The notes under the pieces are model-generated. The model worked only from the letters and a program-made list of their open reading frames with translations, was not told the origin of the DNA and did no database searches. Position numbers and translations under genes: made by a program. This document shows positions 7,141-11,846 of a DNA stretch of 17,932 bases, piece after piece (position 1 is the first letter of the stretch; every line of letters starts with the position of its first letter). The DNA comes from an uncultured Campylobacter sp. (GTDB lineage: Bacteria; Campylobacterota; Campylobacteria; Campylobacterales; Campylobacteraceae): positions 1 to 17,932 of the forward strand of contig CAAHEJ010000055.1 of NCBI GenBank assembly GCA_900772495.1, written 5' to 3'.

Positions 7141-7155
7141 CATTTGCTCGCGCTC
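7113..7155 (-). terminator. Intrinsic terminator of trxA
   Basis: On the minus strand a hairpin 13 nt after the trxA stop has a 13-pair outer stem (GAGCGCGAGCAAA with TTTGTTTGCGCTC, two G-U pairs), a single bulged T, four more pairs (GGCA/TGCC) and an AGCG loop, followed by TTTT. On the plus strand the same hairpin lacks a T-tract. Confidence 0.7.
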
Positions 7156-7167
7156 ATAAAAGCTAGC

Positions 7168-7479
7168 TTAAAGCAAGGCGTTGAGTTTGGTTTCAAACAC
7201 GCTTTTGCTTTGTGCGCCAACGATTCTTTCTACGACTTGCCCATCTTTCATCAGCAAGATAGTAGGAATGCTTGAAACGCCGTGCTGCCTTGCTAGTGCG
7301 CGCTCTTCATCGACATTGACTTTGCAAATGCTTGCTCTGCCCTCAAAATCCTTTGAAAGCTCGTCCATAATCGGCAAAACCGCCTGACAAGGTCCGCACC
7401 AAGCCGCCCAAAAATCCACAAGCACCGCGCCTTTTGCGGTGTGTTCGTTAAAATTAGCTTCGTTTAGATTGATAGCCAT
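7168..7479 (-). CDS. trxA: Thioredoxin
   Basis: A 103-residue thioredoxin, the usual full length for the family. The active site WCGPC is at residues 27-31, the cis-proline segment SSIPT follows in the second half, and the buried Asp22 is in place. It reduces protein disulfides in the cytoplasm. The start is the ATG at 7479 with AAGGAG ahead; the open frame extends 30 codons further upstream to 7569 but that part covers the promoter and operator. No thioredoxin reductase gene is in view. A CRP/FNR-type palindrome (7535-7547) sits 22 nt before its -10 box, the same arrangement as at two other promoters here, so trxA probably belongs to the local regulon controlled from 11120. Confidence 0.95.
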   Translation of the reverse strand: MAINLNEANFNEHTAKGAVLVDFWAAWCGPCQAVLPIMDELSKDFEGRASICKVNVDEERALARQHGVSSIPTILLMKDGQVVERIVGAQSKSVFETKLNALL

Positions 7480-7506
7480 TTTTTCTCCTTTCGATAAAAT
7501 CAAGTT

Positions 7507-7512
7507 ATTATA
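7507..7512 (-). promoter_or_regulatory. -10 box of trxA
   Basis: TATAAT on the minus strand with a start predicted near 7500, 28 nt before the trxA start codon. No -35 box; the palindrome at 7535-7547 lies in its place. Confidence 0.6.
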
Positions 7513-7534
7513 ATCAAAGGCGCAAAATGCCTGT

Positions 7535-7547
7535 GTAACAAAGTTAC
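7535..7547 (-). promoter_or_regulatory. CRP/FNR-type operator upstream of trxA
   Basis: Perfect 13-bp palindrome GTAAC-AAA-GTTAC (plus strand). Exactly 22 nt separate it from the trxA -10 box and its centre (7541) lies near -41, as expected for class II activation. Confidence 0.7.
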
Positions 7548-7550
7548 TTT

Positions 7551-7585
7551 GCAAGGCAAATTTGCTCAAAGCAAAAAAGCCTTGC
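7551..7585. repeat. Symmetric hairpin next to the trxA operator
   Basis: Outer arms GCAAGGC (7551-7557) and GCCTTGC (7579-7585), a 3x3 AAA/AAA internal loop, and inner arms TTTGC/GCAAA around a 5-nt loop. It begins 4 bp from the operator at 7535-7547. With no upstream plus-strand gene to terminate, its role is unclear. Confidence 0.4.
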
Positions 7586-7782
7586 CCTTTGCGTTTTGTA
7601 TTTTACACATTAAGGAGGTCGGGTGCAAAAGACAAGGTAGATTAAGCTGAATTTAGCAAAAATAAATCCAGCTCAATTTACCCTAAATTCAATTTAATGC
7701 TGAATTTAAAGGCGATACACAAACAAATCAAACGCCCTTAAATGCGTGTTAAGGGCGTTTTACACTAAGGAGTTTGTCAAAA
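7570..7782. other. Intergenic region between trxA promoter and DUF2892 gene
   Basis: It contains part of the hairpin at 7551-7585, an orphan perfect Shine-Dalgarno sequence TAAGGAGGT (7611-7619) followed 4 nt later by a GTG and only five sense codons before TAG (7623-7640), a run of AAATTC/GAATTT words (7645-7710), and the terminator at 7730-7760. I see no proper gene. Confidence 0.5.
7730..7760 (-). terminator. Terminator downstream of the DUF2892 gene
   Basis: A perfect 12-bp stem (arms 7730-7741 and 7749-7760, core AACGCCCTTAA) with a 7-nt loop. It lies 23 nt after the DUF2892 stop on the minus strand and is followed there by a T-rich but interrupted tract. Confidence 0.65.
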
Positions 7783-7983
7783 TTAGTGCTTGTTTGTGCG
7801 GCACTGTTTGTATTTGCAAATCGGACAAATGGCTTTAAAATTATAAAGCGGGCAGTAGCCATAAACCGCGCTTAAAAGCGGTAAAAGTCCCACGAGCCAC
7901 CACCAGCTTTGGCACACAAAGCCGAAAGCAAAAATCCAAATTCCCGCGACAATCAAGCGGATAGTTTTGTCAAGCTTGCTCAT
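7783..7983 (-). CDS. DUF2892 (YgaP-like) small membrane protein
   Basis: A 66-residue protein. The N-terminal DKTIRLIVAGI segment, two membrane helices (about 9-25 and 27-43) and a conserved GYCPLY turn (about 42-47) are typical of DUF2892, the membrane part found in the rhodanese protein YgaP. The short C-terminus adds three more cysteines (C-x-x-C and one further), which could bind a metal or undergo thiol chemistry. No rhodanese domain is attached. The ATG at 7983 overlaps the stop of the upstream 25-codon frame (ATGA) and follows AGGGGG by 5 nt. It is the last gene of a two-gene unit whose promoter carries the CRP/FNR-type palindrome. Function unknown; neighbours suggest redox or sulfur chemistry. 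Confidence 0.8.
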   Translation of the reverse strand: MSKLDKTIRLIVAGIWIFAFGFVCQSWWWLVGLLPLLSAVYGYCPLYNFKAICPICKYKQCRTNKH

Positions 7984-8057
7984 TTTATCCCCCTTTCTTT
8001 GAGATTGAGTGCGCCTGCGGTGATGAGTTTGAGCGCGTTTCTACGAGATTGTTGCAT
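7980..8057 (-). CDS. 25-residue Tat-signal stub upstream of the DUF2892 gene
   Basis: A 25-codon frame with a good ribosome site (AAAGGAG, 5 nt before ATG at 8057). Its residues 4-10 are SRRNALK, a textbook twin-arginine motif, followed by only a short hydrophobic part (LITAGAL) and then a charged end (NLKERGIK). Its stop overlaps the DUF2892 start by 4 nt (ATGA), so it is probably translated and coupled to that gene. It may be the remnant of a deleted exported redox enzyme, or a leader peptide retained for coupling. It is far shorter than any working Tat substrate. Confidence 0.5.
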   Translation of the reverse strand: MQQSRRNALKLITAGALNLKERGIK

Positions 8058-8088
8058 TTTAGCTCCTTTGCTTTAAATTTTTATCACA

Positions 8089-8094
8089 ATTATA
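8089..8094 (-). promoter_or_regulatory. -10 box of the Tat stub/DUF2892 unit
   Basis: TATAAT on the minus strand, start predicted near 8082, about 25 nt before the stub's ATG. Confidence 0.6.
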
Positions 8095-8116
8095 AATTTT
8101 TTGCTAAATTTGCTAT

Positions 8117-8129
8117 GTAACAAAGTTAC
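8117..8129 (-). promoter_or_regulatory. CRP/FNR-type operator upstream of the Tat stub/DUF2892 unit
   Basis: Second perfect copy of the palindrome GTAAC-AAA-GTTAC. Exactly 22 nt separate it from the -10 box (8094), centre 8123 near -41. It lies in the gap immediately after the channel gene's stop. Confidence 0.7.
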
Positions 8130-8142
8130 GATTTTAAAAAAT

Positions 8143-9270
8143 TTACGCTTTTTCTGGCACGCAAATCTTGCCCTTACTCATCGCTAAAAGCGTTTTGTAG
8201 CTCACAAAAAGCACGGCAAAAAGGGCTAAAATCAGCCCTAAAATTCCAAAAATCATATAAAGCGGACTTTTAAAAACCATAAAGGTTTCAAAACTTGCTA
8301 TGCCAAAGGCGCAAAGTGGAAAGGTAAAAGCCCACCACGAAAGTGCGAAATTCAGGTGCGTGAAAACCCTTGAAAGGCTCAGCATTAAAAGCATAAAAAA
8401 CAAAGCAACAAAATAAAGCATAAGGCTTAACGCGCTATGTCCGCCAAAAAGTGCCGCAAAATCCACCACAAAGATACTTGGTGGAGCGATGAAAATAAAC
8501 AAAGTCGGCAAAAATTTATTCTCTAAACTTTCTTCAAAAATCAGCCTTGAAGTGATAAGAGCCGTTAAAATGAGCCAAAAAAAGCAGCCCACAGAAAAGA
8601 AAAAAAGCGAAAATTCAGGCGTAATTTTTGCCGAATGTCCTGCTAATGGCACGATTAAATTGCCTACTATGGGGATAAACCACGCAGGGCTTAAAAGGTG
8701 CTTTTTCATCGCGTTGCTAAACCAAAAATTGATAACAAAAATGCTTAAAATGAGTTGCAAAAATGAGCTTAAATAAAAGATGATTTTAAGCAAAAAAAGC
8801 ATTGTGCCATTGTCGTTAAAAGCGCCTAAAAATGTCGTAATGATAAGCGCGCCGATAGGAATGGCAGAGAGAAAATTTATCTTTACTTGGTGCGTGATTT
8901 CGGCTTTAAAAGCATTAAAATGCGTGAAAATTTTTGCCACATAAAAGCCGAGCAAAAGCAAAAAAACCGCTATGCTTAAAAAGCCAAAAACAAGGCTACA
9001 AGTCGCAAAAACGGCGTTTAAATCCAAAAAATTCAAGCTATTTTTCACGCTAAAAGCAAAAGCCTCGCTAGCTTTTTTAAAGACAAGTGCCAAGCCGCCA
9101 AGCCCCATAACGCTGGCAAAAAGCATTATGGGAAAGTGGGCGAGTTTAGAAAATGGGACTTCGTTTAAGGCTGAATTTGAATTTGTCAAATTCGAATTTG
9201 ACAATGTGTTTTTGTTTGAATTTAAAGCCGCATTTTCGCCTAAATTTAAGGCGTTTGAGCTATTTTTCAT
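8143..9270 (-). CDS. SLAC1/TehA-family (TDT) anion channel or transporter
   Basis: A 375-residue protein with a low-complexity Asn/Ser/Leu-rich N-terminal extension of about 38 residues, then a TDT-family core beginning FSKLAHFPIMLFASVMGLGGLAL and continuing through about ten membrane helices. The family includes plant SLAC1, bacterial TehA and the yeast sulfite exporter Ssu1, and conducts small anions. The ATG at 9270 (AAGGA 5 nt upstream) is preferred over an in-frame ATG at 9321, which would overlap the cytochrome gene by 62 nt. With the chosen start it overlaps by 11 nt and is the third gene of the Fe-S/cytochrome operon. An anion such as sulfite, nitrite or chloride might be the substrate; the genes around it do not decide this. 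Confidence 0.78.
   Translation of the reverse strand: MKNSSNALNLGENAALNSNKNTLSNSNLTNSNSALNEVPFSKLAHFPIMLFASVMGLGGLALVFKKASEAFAFSVKNSLNFLDLNAVFATCSLVFGFLSIAVFLLLLGFYVAKIFTHFNAFKAEITHQVKINFLSAIPIGALIITTFLGAFNDNGTMLFLLKIIFYLSSFLQLILSIFVINFWFSNAMKKHLLSPAWFIPIVGNLIVPLAGHSAKITPEFSLFFFSVGCFFWLILTALITSRLIFEESLENKFLPTLFIFIAPPSIFVVDFAALFGGHSALSLMLYFVALFFMLLMLSLSRVFTHLNFALSWWAFTFPLCAFGIASFETFMVFKSPLYMIFGILGLILALFAVLFVSYKTLLAMSKGKICVPEKA
9183..9204. repeat. 22-bp perfect palindrome inside the channel gene's N-terminal coding region
   Basis: Arms TTGTCAAATTC and its exact reverse complement, with no spacer, inside a cluster of six RAATTY sites (9173-9242). It encodes part of the Asn/Ser-rich extension. 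Confidence 0.6.
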
Positions 9271-10042
9271 TTTTGTCCTTTTGTGCTTTTTTGATGGCTT
9301 TTTCTGCTCTTTCGCATTCATCTTTGCTGAGTGTGTGGCGGTGCAAAATGTATTTTGCGCTCACTTTTCCGCTAAACATTGAGCTTAAAAGTGGGCGATT
9401 TGCCTTGAAAATAAAGGCTGCTAAATGCCCTATAATGCCAAAGATGATGAGAACAAAGCCAAGATTGTGAAGTTGAGCTACCCAAAAATACACGCTATCG
9501 CTTAGGTTAAATCCTGCTAGATTTTTAAAGGTTTTGATAAGCCCTGTAACGAGCAGCAAAAGCAGGGTAAAGCCGATGAAAGCGTAAGCTAGGCGTTGTT
9601 CGGGCAGGTATTTTTCGCTTGCAGGTTCTTTGCCGTTTGTGAGCATCGCCTTGATGACTTGGGCGGATTTTTTAAAATCCCCGCGCTTTGGAAAAATATC
9701 AAATTCACGCCTTGCAATGTGAAAATAAAGATGAAAAGCGATAAAGACGCAAAACACCACAGCACCAACATAGTGCGCCACAAGGCTAATGTGATAATCC
9801 CCGCTCCACGCCATCAATGGCAACTCGTTTATCATATAGCGTTTGGAAATAGGCAGCTGAAAAAGCCCTGTGATGATGAGCAAAAAGGTGCTTAACGCTA
9901 TGCCCCAATGCACGGCGCGATTTTGTAGGCTTTGCCTTTGGATTTTGATTTCGTCTAAATTTAAATCCACATTTTCACGCGAATTTTTACCTAAATTTGC
10001 AGATGAATTTAAGGCTGAATTTTCATTTAAATTTGCTTTCAT
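9260..10042 (-). CDS. Membrane cytochrome b subunit (formate dehydrogenase gamma-like)
   Basis: A 260-residue integral membrane protein resembling the di-heme cytochrome b subunits of formate dehydrogenase-N and hydrogenases. After an Asn/Leu-rich extension of about 30 residues come four helices with candidate heme ligands in RAVHWG, HISLVAHYVG, FHLYFHIARR, and QLHNLGF with GIIGHLAAF. Such subunits pass electrons between a periplasmic Fe-S subunit and the quinone pool. The start ATG at 10042 overlaps the stop of the Fe-S gene by 4 nt (ATGA) and has AAGGA upstream. The catalytic subunit that normally accompanies this pair is not present in the window. Family assignment is firm, enzyme identity is not. 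Confidence 0.85.
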   Translation of the reverse strand: MKANLNENSALNSSANLGKNSRENVDLNLDEIKIQRQSLQNRAVHWGIALSTFLLIITGLFQLPISKRYMINELPLMAWSGDYHISLVAHYVGAVVFCVFIAFHLYFHIARREFDIFPKRGDFKKSAQVIKAMLTNGKEPASEKYLPEQRLAYAFIGFTLLLLLVTGLIKTFKNLAGFNLSDSVYFWVAQLHNLGFVLIIFGIIGHLAAFIFKANRPLLSSMFSGKVSAKYILHRHTLSKDECERAEKAIKKAQKDKNEK

Positions 10043-11037
10043 TCTTTATCCTTTTTTGCTGAATTTTCATCTTTTTTACTGCTCTTTGCCACAGCAATAG
10101 CCCCAGCGATAAGCCCAGCCACAGGCGCAAAAAGCACGCTTTTTACAAGCGCGGCATCATCGTTGATGAAATTTGGCACATTTAAATTTAAGTGCGGACG
10201 CCCAACTTTTTGCGTTTTTCCGTTAAATTCGCTTTTAGCAATGCCGTATTTTTGGGCTATGGCTGCATTTATGTCCTTAAAATCCACGCTTGAAATATAA
10301 TAAGTGCTTGTGCCGCCATTTTGCTTGTCTCCGTAGATGAATTTCCCAGCTTCTCGCGCCTTTTGCACCTGCGCTAAAATCTTGCTTTTATCATCAAATA
10401 TCAGCGCATTTTTGGGGCATTTACTTTGACAAGCGGGATTTTGCCCAAGAGAAAGCAAATCCTTACACATATCGCACTTAAACATAGCCCCGCCGCCAGC
10501 GAGTTTTGGGGCGATTTTTAGGTAAATCCCAACTCCTGCTTGTCTTTGCGGTATGCCCCAAGGGCAAGCGTCTCGGCACTTTGCGCCCCCAAAGCAAAAG
10601 TTTTCATCTATATCAACAGCCCCTTTATCGTCCTTGCTGATGACGCCAAAGGGGCAGATTTTTTGACAAGTGGGGTCATCGCAGTGCATACAGCGGCGTG
10701 GCACGAAAACGCTTTTGCCATCTACCTTTACGCTTTCTACAAAGGTGAAATTATAAGGGCTTAAACGGCTTATGTCATCGCGGTTTTTGGAGTAGTCTTC
10801 TTTGATTTTGCGCGGAAAATACTCAGGGATTTGCTCGCAAGGCTTGGGAAAGCGCGCTGAATTTTTGTCCTTACAAGCACTCACGCAAGCAGGCACAGCT
10901 AAATTTGCGCAACCGTCGCATTTGTCTAAATCGATGATAGAAGCTATGCTCTCACCTTGCGGCTTTACTATCTTTGAATCCGCACTTAAAAGCACGGGGC
11001 TAAACGCCATAATTTTCATAAAATTTCGTCTTTGCAT
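10039..11037 (-). CDS. Tat-exported four-cluster ferredoxin-type electron-transfer subunit with membrane anchor
   Basis: A 332-residue beta-type subunit. The N-terminus RRNFMK resembles a twin-arginine signal. Cysteine motifs: C40-C43-C51-C55, C116-C119-C124-C128, C148-C154-C158, and C188-C191-C203-C207. The third motif has Gly151 where a Cys is usual, a variant I believe occurs in a subfamily with CRDACPWGIPQRQAGVG. A hydrophobic segment near residues 302-320 looks like a C-terminal anchor, as in FdnH. It would pass electrons between a periplasmic oxidoreductase and the cytochrome b encoded next. No molybdopterin catalytic gene lies beside it, so the partner must be elsewhere or different. 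The ATG at 11037 has AAGGA upstream; the promoter has the third palindrome. Confidence 0.87.
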   Translation of the reverse strand: MQRRNFMKIMAFSPVLLSADSKIVKPQGESIASIIDLDKCDGCANLAVPACVSACKDKNSARFPKPCEQIPEYFPRKIKEDYSKNRDDISRLSPYNFTFVESVKVDGKSVFVPRRCMHCDDPTCQKICPFGVISKDDKGAVDIDENFCFGGAKCRDACPWGIPQRQAGVGIYLKIAPKLAGGGAMFKCDMCKDLLSLGQNPACQSKCPKNALIFDDKSKILAQVQKAREAGKFIYGDKQNGGTSTYYISSVDFKDINAAIAQKYGIAKSEFNGKTQKVGRPHLNLNVPNFINDDAALVKSVLFAPVAGLIAGAIAVAKSSKKDENSAKKDKE

Positions 11038-11060
11038 TTTTATCCTTTAAATTTTTGTGC

Positions 11061-11066
11061 TATTAT
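11061..11066 (+). promoter_or_regulatory. Probable -10 box of the CRP/FNR regulator gene
   Basis: TATTAT on the plus strand, preceded by AAATTTTTGTGC. A start near 11073 places the palindrome (11090-11102) just downstream of the start, where bound protein would block transcription. Confidence 0.4.
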
Positions 11067-11067
11067 T
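11062..11067 (-). promoter_or_regulatory. -10 box of the Fe-S/cytochrome/channel operon
   Basis: AATAAT on the minus strand (five of six consensus bases), start predicted near 11055. It overlaps, on the other strand, the TATTAT at 11061-11066 that is the likely -10 of the divergent regulator gene. Confidence 0.5.
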
Positions 11068-11088
11068 GCAAAAACAAAAACGGCGCAG

Positions 11089-11103
11089 TGTAACTTTGTT
11101 ACA
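11089..11103. promoter_or_regulatory. CRP/FNR-type operator between the regulator and the Fe-S operon
   Basis: Here the palindrome extends to 15 bp: TGTAAC-TTT-GTTACA. The 13-bp core (11090-11102) is 22 nt from the minus-strand -10 box, centre near -41, so it is in activating position for the Fe-S operon. For the plus-strand regulator gene it lies between promoter and ribosome site, 18 nt before the start codon, so autorepression is likely. Confidence 0.72.
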
Positions 11104-11119
11104 CGAAAATGGGGGTAAA

Positions 11120-11749
11120 ATGCAAAAGGTAGAATTTATCAAAAAAATCAACGAGCAAATTAGGGGCGATGAAAAAAGTTTAGCGGTTTTAGAGCAAAAG
11201 GGGCGTTTTGTGCGCTTTGAAAAAAATGAGCGCAAATACGCTGATGAGCTTGGCTTTTTTCGCGTGCTTGGCGGGCGCGTGCGGGTTTTTAGTGTGGCTG
11301 AAAATGGCAAGGAAATTACTATTTTTTATATGACAAATGCCGAGTGTTGCATACTTTCAACGAGTTTTATGGCACACATTCAAGATGAAGTGATGTTTGA
11401 ATTTATGGAGGATTGTGAGATTTTCACGCTTAAAGATAGCGATTATCAAGCACTTTGCGCGAGCAACGCAAACATAATGGGCTTTAACGCCTTGCTTATG
11501 TCAAAACGCTTTAAGCAATCTTTGGATACTTTGGGCGATGTGGCGTTTAAGAGCCTAAAAGAGCGGATTTTGAAATTTTTGCACGCAAATGCACAAAATG
11601 GCGTGGTGCGAACGAGCCAAGAAAATATCGCCAGCAACATAGGAAGCGCAAGAGAAGCAGTAGCTAAGGTGCTTAAAGAGCTAAAAAACGAGGGCTTTAT
11701 CGACACGAGACGCGGGGAGATTGTCCTCAAAGGGCTAAAAAACGCATAA
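11120..11749 (+). CDS. CRP/FNR-family transcriptional regulator
   Basis: A 209-residue regulator with an N-terminal cNMP-type beta-barrel (about 20-115), a long dimer helix and a C-terminal winged helix. The recognition helix NIGSAREAVAKVLKELK carries Arg-Glu and, four residues after Glu, Lys, comparable with Arg180/Glu181/Arg185 of CRP. It lacks the N-terminal Cys set of Fe-S FNR. It has an adjacent Cys pair in the barrel (NAECCILSTS), resembling a subgroup of redox-related CRP/FNR proteins. The ATG at 11120 follows GGGGG by 4 nt; the upstream ATG-less extension to 11057 runs through the operator and is rejected. It is divergent from the Fe-S operon and the natural candidate to bind the three palindromes. 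The signal sensed is not evident. Confidence 0.85.
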   Translation: MQKVEFIKKINEQIRGDEKSLAVLEQKGRFVRFEKNERKYADELGFFRVLGGRVRVFSVAENGKEITIFYMTNAECCILSTSFMAHIQDEVMFEFMEDCEIFTLKDSDYQALCASNANIMGFNALLMSKRFKQSLDTLGDVAFKSLKERILKFLHANAQNGVVRTSQENIASNIGSAREAVAKVLKELKNEGFIDTRRGEIVLKGLKNA

Positions 11750-11815
11750 AGGCTCAATGAAATAAAAAATTAAGTATTTTTTCAAAAACACTAATGTTCT
11801 TTAAGATATTTACGA

Positions 11816-11821
11816 TATACT
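11816..11821 (+). promoter_or_regulatory. Promoter of the pseudaminic-acid operon
   Basis: TATACT, 25 nt before the pseB start, start predicted near 11828. The preceding bases make CGATATACT, which resembles the CGATAT -10 element of flagellar sigma28 promoters in this group. A well-placed TAAA -35 element is not seen (TAAT at 11792-11795 is 17 nt from CGATAT), so sigma70 is the safer reading. Confidence 0.4.
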
Positions 11822-11846
11822 AATTTGATAAAAAATAAGGACACAA

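Larger units (their letters stand above)
6726..7167. other. 442-nt region without a protein gene
   Basis: This stretch holds two promoter-like -10 sequences on the plus strand (TGATAAAAT near 6763-6771, and TACAAT at 6829-6834, each preceded by a TTTGTGAATTT word), a closed RNA structure at 6838-6967, a 10-bp periodic repeat at 7071-7140 and a terminator for trxA at 7113-7155. Short open frames in it show no family features and no ribosome sites. Confidence 0.6.

Noticed and set aside
6961..7143. A 60-codon minus-strand frame downstream of trxA
   Set aside because: It covers the periodic repeat and terminator, is Cys/Phe-rich without a domain, and begins inside the terminator hairpin.
8489..9470. 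Several plus-strand open frames of 95-136 codons
   Set aside because: They are complements of the SLAC1-type and cytochrome genes; their composition is that of reversed membrane helices.
11792..11821. Firm sigma28 (FliA) promoter for the pse operon
   Set aside because: CGATAT is present, but the -35 element and spacing are poor; a sigma70 -10 (TATACT) explains it as well.
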